Source of the DNA: JBBDIK01 sp964640385
Lineage (GTDB): Bacteria; Actinomycetota; UBA4738; JBBDHU01
Direction of reading: 5' to 3'
Length of the DNA: 64,000 bases
Assembly (NCBI GenBank): GCA_964640385.1
Contig: CAZXFL010000007.1
Coordinates: forward strand, 38,576-102,575
Made by a program: the position numbers and the translations under genes. The notes under the pieces are model-generated. The model saw only the letters and a program-made list of their open reading frames with translations, searched no databases and was not told where the DNA came from. Positions 23,989-31,128 of the stretch are shown piece after piece. How positions within the stretch are numbered: position 1 is the first letter of the stretch; the number at the start of each line of letters is the position of its first letter.

Positions 23989-24818
23989 AGGTCGAAGTAC
24001 ACCCCTTGGGTCCAGGGCCAGATCCAGTTGTAGCCGGGGCCCCGGAAGAACGAGCCGATGATCGTCAGCGTCGCCCCGAACATGAAAAGCATCGTGAACA
24101 GCGTGATCGCGAGCTTGCGGTCACCCGGACGGGTGCTGGGGTTGCGGTCGACGTAGGGCACCGCGCCGAGCCCGACCAGGATGAACGTCGGGATCGTGAT
24201 ACCGGCCACCATCGGGTGGAAGTAGCGCAGGAGCTCCTGCAGGCCCATGAAGTACCAGGGGGCCTTCGAGGGGTTCGGGGTCAGGTTCGGATTGGCCAGC
24301 TCACGCAGCGGCGCGTTCAGGAACGTTGAGTACACGGTGAGGAACGCCAGCAGCACGAACAGGGCGATGAACTCCTCGATGAACAGGTGCGGGAAGGTGT
24401 TGGCCCGGTCGCCCTGATCGCGTTCGACGGCCTGGACGCCTTCGGGCTGGACGAGCGCGAGGAGCCGGTGCTTGTCCGGCGCGCCCGGCTTGGCCGGCGA
24501 CGGTGGCTGGCCGGTCGGCGGCGGAGCTTGGCGCGGAACCCCCGGTGCCGGCGCGGCGACGGCGACCGCAGCAGCAGCTGCCGCGGGAGCGGCATCCGGC
24601 GTCGAGGGGACGGCGCTTCCCGCATCCGGCGTCGAGGGGACGGCCGAGGTCGCGGCCGGCGCGGCGGCTCCCTCACCGCCTCCGTGAACCTTCCGGTGCG
24701 CGCGGATCCCCGCCGACTTCGCGCGGCCCTCGGCTACGCGCCGGTCCGTGCCCTTGGCCAGTTCGGCCTCGAGCGTTGACTCGAAGACCCCCTGGTCCAT
24801 CTCTGGCGCTTCTGCCAT
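23985..24818 (-). CDS. Cytochrome b6f-type subunit IV with long N-terminal extension
   Basis: A 277-residue protein whose last ~150 residues are subunit IV (the C-terminal half of cytochrome b): FPHLFIEEFIALFVLLAFLT, then KAPWYFMGLQELLRYF and two more helices. The quinol-site PEWY motif reads APWY, lacking the acidic residue. The first ~125 residues are an extension: a charged helix (residues 15-43, core ELAKGTDRRVAEGRAK) followed by an Ala/Pro tether with a 10-residue tandem repeat. In b6f the subunit IV N terminus faces the cytoplasm (n side). The same charged motif ends the second NuoI (60636-60746). ATGA overlap with the Rieske gene. Confidence 0.9.
   Translation of the reverse strand: MAEAPEMDQGVFESTLEAELAKGTDRRVAEGRAKSAGIRAHRKVHGGGEGAAAPAATSAVPSTPDAGSAVPSTPDAAPAAAAAAVAVAAPAPGVPRQAPPPTGQPPSPAKPGAPDKHRLLALVQPEGVQAVERDQGDRANTFPHLFIEEFIALFVLLAFLTVYSTFLNAPLRELANPNLTPNPSKAPWYFMGLQELLRYFHPMVAGITIPTFILVGLGAVPYVDRNPSTRPGDRKLAITLFTMLFMFGATLTIIGSFFRGPGYNWIWPWTQGVYFDL
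24592..24643. repeat. 30-bp tandem repeat in the subunit IV tether
   Basis: A 22-bp core starting GCATCCGGCG occurs at 24592 and again at 24622, a 30-bp period. It encodes the repeated decapeptide SAVPSTPDAG/A in the Ala/Pro-rich tether. Confidence 0.8.
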
Positions 24819-24827
24819 CTGCGCTCC

Positions 24828-25598
24828 TTACAGTGGTCCCGAGATGCCGCCGTCCTTACGGATCCGCCAGAAGTGCACGGAGAGGAACAGGACCGTCACG
24901 AACGGCAAGGCTATGACATGCAGCACGTACCAACGCAGCAGGGTCTCAGGGCCGACGATGGCGCCCCCGAGGAGCAGGAAGTTCGCCTGCTTGGCGATCA
25001 GCGGCGAGTAGGCCGCGAGGCTGGTGCCCACCGTGACCGCCCAGATCGAGAGCTGGTCCCACGGCAGCAGGTAGCCGGTGAACGACAACCCCAGCGTCAG
25101 GAACAGCAGGACGACCCCGACGACCCAGTTGAATTCCCGGGGCGGCTTGTAGGCGCCCGTGTAGAACACCCGCGCCATGTGCAGCGTTACGGTGAACACC
25201 ATGAGGTGGGCCCCCCACCGATGCAGGTTGCGGACCATGTCGCCGAAGAACACGGACGTCGTGATGTTCTGCATGTCGGAGTAAGCCTGAGCGGACGCGA
25301 TGGTTGCCGTCGGCCGGTAGAAGAACATCAGGTAGATCCCGGTGATCGTCAGCAGGATGAACAGGAAGAACGACAGGCCGCCGAGACAGAACGTGTACGT
25401 GAGCTTCAGGCCGTGCCGCTTCACCTTCACCGGGTGCAGGTGGTACAGGACGTTGTTCATGGCGGCCATCGCGCGGTCGCGGCTGGTGTCCTTGTACCCC
25501 TTGCGGAACAACGATCCCGGACGGAAAACCGACTTCCAGAACTCCGACTCTCGTACGCGGTCGAACATGTGGCTCGGAGAGGGTGGCTTGATCTTCAC
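24828..25598 (-). CDS. Cytochrome b6-type subunit
   Basis: A 256-residue four-helix cytochrome b, the N-terminal half of a split cytochrome b. Heme ligands are His126 and His140 (NLHRWGAH...TLHMARV) and His227 and His242 (YVLHVIALP...SVHFWRIRK). The C terminus RKDGGISGPL is nearly that of chloroplast b6. Cys71 in YTFCLGGLSF sits where b6 and Bacillus QcrB carry the cysteine that binds a third heme (ci) covalently. Together with subunit IV it forms the quinol-oxidising core. Start is GTG; AGGAG lies 12 nt upstream. Confidence 0.94.
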   Translation of the reverse strand: MKIKPPSPSHMFDRVRESEFWKSVFRPGSLFRKGYKDTSRDRAMAAMNNVLYHLHPVKVKRHGLKLTYTFCLGGLSFFLFILLTITGIYLMFFYRPTATIASAQAYSDMQNITTSVFFGDMVRNLHRWGAHLMVFTVTLHMARVFYTGAYKPPREFNWVVGVVLLFLTLGLSFTGYLLPWDQLSIWAVTVGTSLAAYSPLIAKQANFLLLGGAIVGPETLLRWYVLHVIALPFVTVLFLSVHFWRIRKDGGISGPL

Positions 25599-25613
25599 GT
25601 CGCTGTCGTTCTC

Positions 25614-26006
25614 CTACTCCGCGGCCTGGCTGGTCGGGACGGACGCCATCTCGCGCTTCCCACCGGTGTCCTCCGGCAGCCGCGCATAGTACAGGCAATC
25701 ACTGGGGCAGCGCTCCACGCACACGGAGCACCGGGTGCACGCGTTGTCGTCGACGACGAAGATCGCTGTCGCGCTGTGGACGTCGGCCCCTACGGCCGGG
25801 TCCTCCGTCCCCTCCACGATCCCCGGGTCGAGCATGAAGATGCAGTTCCACGGACACACGTCCTCGCAGGCGCGGCACAGGATGCATGGTTCGGGGTCGA
25901 GCATCAGGTGCTTGGGGGACCTGACACCCTGCTGCAGCCAGGCCGCGTCGACCCCTTCGACCTGGTAGTCGCCGTGGATCTCGACCTCGGTCTTGGTGAA
26001 CGGCAT
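25614..26006 (-). CDS. 2x[4Fe-4S] ferredoxin-type protein
   Basis: A 130-residue iron-sulfur protein with two complete cluster motifs, CILCRACEDVCPWNC and CTRCSVCVERCPSDC, each CxxCxxCxxxCP, separated by a ~35-residue insertion. There is no membrane helix or signal peptide, so it is cytoplasmic. It starts directly after the stop of the preceding gene. A ferredoxin inside a bc/b6f operon is unusual for aerobic bacteria and suggests an electron input or output on the cytoplasmic side of the complex, perhaps near heme ci. Its partner is inferred only from position. Confidence 0.88.
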   Translation of the reverse strand: MPFTKTEVEIHGDYQVEGVDAAWLQQGVRSPKHLMLDPEPCILCRACEDVCPWNCIFMLDPGIVEGTEDPAVGADVHSATAIFVVDDNACTRCSVCVERCPSDCLYYARLPEDTGGKREMASVPTSQAAE

Positions 26007-26414
26007 CTAGCGGTACCCCCCGGTCGGACGCGAGGCGGACGCACCACGAAGCTTGCGGCGCTTGTTCTGCAGGATCGTGCCCACGACGAAGGGGAGGGCG
26101 AACGCGACGGTGGTGACTCCCATAGCGATCGCGTCGCGGATCTCCTTGCCCAGTTCGGGGTTCAGGTTCTGGAGCGATCGGACGGGGTGCAGGAGGCTGA
26201 TCTCGCCGGCGAAGGGATGACCGATCGTCTTGATGGTGCTCTCTAGATCCGTGGGGCCCGCCCAGCCGAGCTTCTGCTCGGCGAAGTAGGTGATGAAAGA
26301 GGGAACGATCACCGCGGTCATCAGCATCATGGTCGTGAGCCCTAGGGACGCCAGGACGGCAATCGTCCAGGTCCATTCGAACTCCTTGAGGAACGTCTCG
26401 ACTCGTTCTTTCAT
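26007..26414 (-). CDS. Two-helix membrane protein, first gene of the b6f-like operon
   Basis: A 135-residue protein with two hydrophobic helices (about 18-43 and 97-113) and a basic C terminus (NKRRKLRG). A soluble loop of ~50 residues joins them. No Cys or heme motif. It opens the operon and directly abuts the ferredoxin gene, so it may anchor the ferredoxin to the membrane complex. Start ATG 26414 with a -10 box TAGGAT 12 nt upstream. No family recognised. Confidence 0.65.
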   Translation of the reverse strand: MKERVETFLKEFEWTWTIAVLASLGLTTMMLMTAVIVPSFITYFAEQKLGWAGPTDLESTIKTIGHPFAGEISLLHPVRSLQNLNPELGKEIRDAIAMGVTTVAFALPFVVGTILQNKRRKLRGASASRPTGGYR

Positions 26415-26426
26415 AGGGCGGGCCTC

Positions 26427-26432
26427 ATCCTA
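26427..26432 (-). promoter_or_regulatory. -10 box of the b6f-like operon
   Basis: TAGGAT reads toward the operon, 12 nt before its first ATG, leaving a leader of only a few nucleotides. No Rex site is visible in this divergent region. Confidence 0.4.
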
Positions 26433-26566
26433 AACCCCGGTCAGGCACGCTGACACGCGTGCGCATGACCTGCAGGTTTCCGCTCCTTCCCCGGCCACCT
26501 GATGAAGGGTTCCACGAGGGCCGCGCGCAACGATAGCCGATGCGCGGGGCGTGCGCGCGAGGTCCG

Positions 26567-26572
26567 TACACT
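26567..26572 (+). promoter_or_regulatory. -10 box of ccdA, leaderless arrangement
   Basis: TACACT ends 6 nt before the GTG at 26579. It fixes the ccdA start and rules against longer in-frame extensions. Confidence 0.5.
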
Positions 26573-26578
26573 TGCGCT

Positions 26579-27316
26579 GTGGTCGCCGACCTCGTACAGA
26601 CGGGTCTCACCTCTTGGTGGGCGCCGGCATTGGCGTTCCTGGCCGGGATCATCTCGTTCGCCTCGCCGTGCGTCTTCCCGCTGGTTCCGGGTTACGTGGC
26701 GTTCGTGACGGGTTCTCAGACCGAGGACGAGGACCGGCCGCTGGTTCCGGTCCTGCTCTTCATCGGTGGGTTCTCCTTCGTGTTCACCGTGATCGGGGCT
26801 GCCAGCCGGGTGTTCGTGCCGATCTTCCGTTCCGAGTGGGGCCTGCGTCTGGCCGGCCTCGTCATCCTCGGCTTCGGCGTGCTCATGATCATGTACGCGT
26901 TTCGCCTGGGGCGTCCCGGCCTGTATGCCGAGCGCCGGCCGTTCCTGGCGAAGGTCAAGCCCGGCCGGGCGGGGGCGTTCCCGCTGGGGATGGCCTTCGC
27001 AGCCGGGTGGACGCCGTGCATCGGCCCGGTGCTGGCCGGCATCATCGCGGTCGCGAGCGCGCAAGGGGGCTCGCTTCGAGGGGGATGGCTGCTCTTCGTG
27101 TACTCCCTCGGGCTGGGGCTACCGTTCCTTCTGGTTGGGATCGGTCTGGCGAAGCTGGTGCGCGGGCTGAACTGGGTCAAGCGGAACTATCGGTGGATCG
27201 AAGGGGTTTCCGGCGGCTTGATGGTGCTCGTCGGGACGCTGATGGTGGCCGGCGTGTGGCTGGAGCTGCTCAACCCGGTCCTGCGGTGGGTCCAGAACTT
27301 CACGCCGGCGTTGTGA
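26579..27316 (+). CDS. ccdA: Cytochrome c biogenesis thiol transporter CcdA
   Basis: A 245-residue six-helix DsbD/CcdA-family protein that carries reducing equivalents across the membrane to keep apocytochrome c thiols reduced. The two redox cysteines lie in FASPCVFPLVPGYVAF (helix 1) and WTPCIGPVL (helix 4), the family's hallmark pair. It starts the cytochrome c maturation set ccdA-resB-ccsA (System II), needed for the monoheme cytochrome and the caa3 subunit II. The GTG start is supported by the adjacent -10 box. Confidence 0.94.
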   Translation: MVADLVQTGLTSWWAPALAFLAGIISFASPCVFPLVPGYVAFVTGSQTEDEDRPLVPVLLFIGGFSFVFTVIGAASRVFVPIFRSEWGLRLAGLVILGFGVLMIMYAFRLGRPGLYAERRPFLAKVKPGRAGAFPLGMAFAAGWTPCIGPVLAGIIAVASAQGGSLRGGWLLFVYSLGLGLPFLLVGIGLAKLVRGLNWVKRNYRWIEGVSGGLMVLVGTLMVAGVWLELLNPVLRWVQNFTPAL

Positions 27317-27323
27317 CGATGCG

Positions 27324-28856
27324 GTGGCCCGAGTGAGCACTCGCCCGACCATCCGGCAGTCCTTGGCTGTGGTCTGGCGGTCACTACGATCGATGCGGAC
27401 CGCGCTGATCCTGCTGCTGCTGCTCGCGTTCGGAGCGGTGGCCGGGTCCTTGGTCCCGCAGGTGGGGATCTCGGACGACAAGATCCGACAGATGTTCGTG
27501 GATAACCCGCTGCGAGCGACGGTCTACGAGGCGACGGGGCTCTTCGATGTGTACGGCTCGTGGTGGTTCACGCTGATCTACGTGTTGCTGCTGACGTCAC
27601 TCGCGGCCTGCCTGTTCCCGCGGACGCGCGCGCTGATCCGCTCGCTGCGGACGAAGCCGCAGCCAGCGCGCGAGCTGGACACCATGCGGCTGTACGCGGA
27701 GCGGTCCGTCGCCGCCCGGCCGGAAGGCGCCCTGAACCGGTCCGCGACCGTGTTGCGCCGCAAGTGGTTCCGCGTGAACCGGACGAACGGATCGGCACCG
27801 CAGGTCGCGGCGGACAAGGGGATCGCCCGTGAGGCCGGCAGTCTGTTGTTCCACTGGGCGTTCTTCCTCATCGTGATCGGGATCTTCTACGGGAAGGGGA
27901 CCGGCTTCACGGGGTACGCCGTGATCCCCGAGGGGACGACCTGGACCGAGGCCCACGCGAACTACGACGGCACCGCGCGGGAAGGCCGCTTCTTCAACGA
28001 GAACCACACCGGGGCGCAGGTCCGCGTCGAGGAGTTCACCGTCATCTACGAGCCCGACGGGACTCCTCAGGAGTTCACGACCACCGCCGAGCTGATCCAC
28101 GGGGACGGCACCAGTGTAGGGATGACCGACATCGAGCTGAACGCGCCGGGCTCGGTCGACGGTGTCCACTTCTACCAGTACGGCTACGGCTGGGCGCCGG
28201 TCATCGACGTCGCCGACGCCGACGGCGACGTCCTGTTCTCGGGTCCGGTCGTCTTCGAGCAGGATCGGGCGCCGAAGGGGGTTAGCCAGGCCGCGATGCC
28301 GTGGACCGGGGCGGTCAAGCTCGGTTCGCTCCGTCCGCAGGTCGGCATCGCGTTCCGACTGTTGCCCGACCCGGAGGCGGCGCTGGTTTCCGAGATGGTG
28401 GATGAGCCGATCCCTGTGCTGACGCCGAAGCACCCGGTCCTGGCACTGCGGGTCTACGAGGGGGACCTGCGGCTCGACGTGGCGCAGCGGATCACCCAAC
28501 TCGACCCAGCCGGCCTGCGGGAGCGGAGCTCCGGCATCCTGCCGCTGGAGGGAGGCGTCAGCATCGGGGAAGGGGTCACGGTGTCGTTCCCGGAGCTGCG
28601 GGAATACACGGTTCTGCAGGTCGGCCGCGATGCCGGCGTCGGTATCATGCTGCTGGCTGCGCTCCTGATCCTTGCCGGCCTCCTGCCCGCCCTCTACTCC
28701 TCGCGGCGACGGGTCTGGGTTCGGGCGGATCCCGCCGACGAAGGGTCCGTGCTGAAGGTCGGAGGCTTCGCGCTCCAGAGGCGGTCGGAGTTCGAAGAGG
28801 AATTCGCCCATCTCGTGGACGCGATGGCTCGCGCGAGTGAGAACGAGAGGACCTGA
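27324..28856 (+). CDS. resB: Cytochrome c biogenesis protein ResB
   Basis: A 510-residue System II heme-handling protein (ResB/Ccs1) that works with CcsA to attach heme to CxxCH motifs outside the membrane. It has three N-terminal helices (near 25-42, 80-97 and 175-193), a large external domain (about 200-425) with the GVHFYQYGYGWAP family segment, and a final helix near 438-458. GTG 27324 is 7 nt past ccdA; GTG 27333 (VSTRPT) is an equally good start. The order ccdA-resB-ccsA is typical. Confidence 0.92.
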   Translation: MARVSTRPTIRQSLAVVWRSLRSMRTALILLLLLAFGAVAGSLVPQVGISDDKIRQMFVDNPLRATVYEATGLFDVYGSWWFTLIYVLLLTSLAACLFPRTRALIRSLRTKPQPARELDTMRLYAERSVAARPEGALNRSATVLRRKWFRVNRTNGSAPQVAADKGIAREAGSLLFHWAFFLIVIGIFYGKGTGFTGYAVIPEGTTWTEAHANYDGTAREGRFFNENHTGAQVRVEEFTVIYEPDGTPQEFTTTAELIHGDGTSVGMTDIELNAPGSVDGVHFYQYGYGWAPVIDVADADGDVLFSGPVVFEQDRAPKGVSQAAMPWTGAVKLGSLRPQVGIAFRLLPDPEAALVSEMVDEPIPVLTPKHPVLALRVYEGDLRLDVAQRITQLDPAGLRERSSGILPLEGGVSIGEGVTVSFPELREYTVLQVGRDAGVGIMLLAALLILAGLLPALYSSRRRVWVRADPADEGSVLKVGGFALQRRSEFEEEFAHLVDAMARASENERT

Positions 28857-28857
28857 C

Positions 28858-29865
28858 GTGGAGCAACTCTCACAGATCTCGAACATCGCCTTCTGGACCG
28901 CGTTGTGCCTCTACGCCGTGGCGATGGTGTTCGATTTCTATTACCTGGGCTTCCGGCGCGAGGGCGCGTGGAAGGTCGCCAACGTGCTGTCGTGGACGGG
29001 TCTTGCGGTGCAAGCGGTTTCGGTGATCACACGCGGCGTCGCGGCCGGCCACCTGCCGTGGGGGAACATGTACGAGTACTCCTCGGTCGTTGCGCTGCTG
29101 ATGGTGTCCGTCGAGAAGCTCCTGGTCGAACTCCGCTACAAGGTCAGGACCGTCGCCGGCTTCGTGCTCCTGGCTGCCGTCGTGACGATGCTGATCGCCG
29201 GAACGGCGCTGTACCGCGACCCGGGGCCGCTCGTCCCGGCGCTCGATTCCACGTGGTTGATGATCCACGTCATCCTGGTCATCACGGCCTCCGCGCTACT
29301 CATGCTCGGTGCCGGCGTGCTGAGCCCGCTCTACCTGGTCAAGGTCCGTCGGGAGCGGAAGGCTGGCGGCACGCAGCCGTCGCCCGTGTCGGCGCCCAAC
29401 CCCGCCGAGGTTCGCTCGGCGGACGACCCCCCGGGTTTCGAGCTGGGCGCCGACGAACCGGTCGGCGCGATCGCGACCGCCACGGCGGTCATCGCAGGTC
29501 CGGTTCCTGCCGAACCGTCGGGTCCCGGGCCTCGCCGAGGCGTCCTCCCGCCATCCGAAACGCTCGACCGGCTCGCGTATCGGACCATCGCGATCGGGTT
29601 CGTGGTGTGGACCTTCGCGGTGGTCGCGGGCGCCATCTGGGCCCAGCGGGCCTGGGGACGGTATTGGGGCTGGGACCCAAAGGAAGTCTGGGCGTTCATC
29701 ACCTGGGTGATCTTCGCCGGCTACCTACACGCGCGCGCGACTGCCGGCTGGAAGGGGACCCGCGCCGCCGTGCTGGCCTCGGTCGGGTTCGCGGTCGTCC
29801 TGTTCACGTACTACGTGGTCAACATCTTCATCGTCGGCCTCCACTCGTACGCGGGAGTTTCGTGA
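28858..29865 (+). CDS. ccsA: Cytochrome c heme lyase CcsA/CcsB
   Basis: A 335-residue multi-span heme-channel protein of System II. The tryptophan-rich WWD-type heme motif is WGRYWGWDPKEVWAFITW; conserved external histidines flank it (MIHVILVI, LHARATAG). A ~90-residue Pro-rich cytoplasmic loop (about 172-235) is longer than in most relatives. GAGAGG lies before the GTG start, which follows resB by 1 nt. Together with ResB it ligates heme to apocytochromes c. Confidence 0.93.
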   Translation: MEQLSQISNIAFWTALCLYAVAMVFDFYYLGFRREGAWKVANVLSWTGLAVQAVSVITRGVAAGHLPWGNMYEYSSVVALLMVSVEKLLVELRYKVRTVAGFVLLAAVVTMLIAGTALYRDPGPLVPALDSTWLMIHVILVITASALLMLGAGVLSPLYLVKVRRERKAGGTQPSPVSAPNPAEVRSADDPPGFELGADEPVGAIATATAVIAGPVPAEPSGPGPRRGVLPPSETLDRLAYRTIAIGFVVWTFAVVAGAIWAQRAWGRYWGWDPKEVWAFITWVIFAGYLHARATAGWKGTRAAVLASVGFAVVLFTYYVVNIFIVGLHSYAGVS

Positions 29866-29977
29866 GCGGGCCGTGCCTGGGTTCGGCTGTTATCGTGTGC
29901 CCGCCTGTGTCCCGGGGCGCGCCCGGGGCGACGTTCAGGGCCACGCTCGGGGCTGAGTTGGGGGAAGGGATCGCGCG

Positions 29978-31120
29978 GTGCGCAAGCTGAAGCTCATCGG
30001 TGGCCTGGTCGCGGCCGTCCTCCTGCTCGCCGCGTGCAGCGATTCCCTGGACCAGAGCACCCTGAACCCCGCCGGTCCGGTTGCCCAGAAGCAGGAGGAC
30101 CTGTTCCAGTTCGTCTTCTGGCTCGCGGTCGCCGTCTTCGTCGTGGTCGAAGGGGCGCTCGTCCTCTTCGTCTGGAAGTACCGTCACCGTCCGGGCGCCA
30201 AGCCCTCCGCCGTCCATGGCAACACCAAGCTCGAGATCGCATGGACGATCGCGCCGGCGGTGTTGCTCGCCGTGATCACCGTCCCGACCATCACCGGCAT
30301 CTGGGACCTCGCCGAGATGCCCACCGGGCCCGACGTCGTCCAGGTCGACGTGATCGGTCACCAGTGGTGGTGGGAGTTCCGCTACCCCGAGCAGCAGATC
30401 GTCACAGCCAACGAACTGGTCATCCCGACCGGGAAGCAGATCTCGATCCGCCTGTGCGCTGCGGGCGCGACCGGCGCGGCGAACCCGAAGACGGCGAACC
30501 CCGACGGGGGTGTCGGTCCGCAAGGGAGCGGCCCCGCGCTGGGCGAGCCGTGCGTGGAGCCCGCCCCGAACTTGGGGAACGCGGTGATCCACTCCTTCTG
30601 GGTGCCGCGACTTGCGGGCAAGCAGGACGTGGTCCCCGGCCGGACCCTCGAGATGTACCTGAGTGCGGACGAACCGGGTCTGTACCCCGGCCAGTGCGCC
30701 GAGTACTGCGGCTGGTCGCACGCGAACATGCGTTTCCAGGTCCGGGCGGTGACCCCGGACCAGTTCACGACGTGGGTGAGCGAGCAGCAGGCGGACGCGG
30801 CCGTCCCCGAGGCGGGGAGCCTCGCCGACAAGGGCATGCAGGACTTCGCGAACGGATCCTGCATCGCTTGCCACGCGATCAAGGGCGTCGAGGGCGCCGC
30901 TGCCGTCCAGGGGCCGGACCTGACCCACCTCGCGAGCCGCGACTGTTTCGCCGGGTGCATGTTCCCCACCTACAACGAGGACGGGAGCTTCAACACCGAG
31001 GCGATGAAGGCGTGGCTCGAGGACCCACCCGCTGTCAAGCCCGGTTCGTGGATGCCCAACTATCATCTGAAGCCCGAAGAGGGCGAGGCGCTGATCGCCT
31101 ACCTCCAGAGCCTGACGTGA
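29978..31120 (+). CDS. ctaC: caa3 cytochrome oxidase subunit II with fused cytochrome c
   Basis: A 380-residue lipoprotein-type subunit II (lipobox LAAC, Cys20). Two helices (about 43-67, 87-108) precede a cupredoxin domain with the CuA ligands His205, Cys240, Cys244, His248 and Met251 (CAEYCGWSHANM), then a cytochrome c domain with Cys295, Cys298, His299 and a Met in GSWMPNY. A ~40-residue Gly/Pro-rich insertion (160-200) bounded by Cys160 and Cys192 and a second Cys pair (DCFAGC, 323-327) are additions to the core fold. It accepts electrons from cytochrome c or a cupredoxin. Confidence 0.95.
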   Translation: MRKLKLIGGLVAAVLLLAACSDSLDQSTLNPAGPVAQKQEDLFQFVFWLAVAVFVVVEGALVLFVWKYRHRPGAKPSAVHGNTKLEIAWTIAPAVLLAVITVPTITGIWDLAEMPTGPDVVQVDVIGHQWWWEFRYPEQQIVTANELVIPTGKQISIRLCAAGATGAANPKTANPDGGVGPQGSGPALGEPCVEPAPNLGNAVIHSFWVPRLAGKQDVVPGRTLEMYLSADEPGLYPGQCAEYCGWSHANMRFQVRAVTPDQFTTWVSEQQADAAVPEAGSLADKGMQDFANGSCIACHAIKGVEGAAAVQGPDLTHLASRDCFAGCMFPTYNEDGSFNTEAMKAWLEDPPAVKPGSWMPNYHLKPEEGEALIAYLQSLT

Positions 31121-31128
31121 GGACGTAG

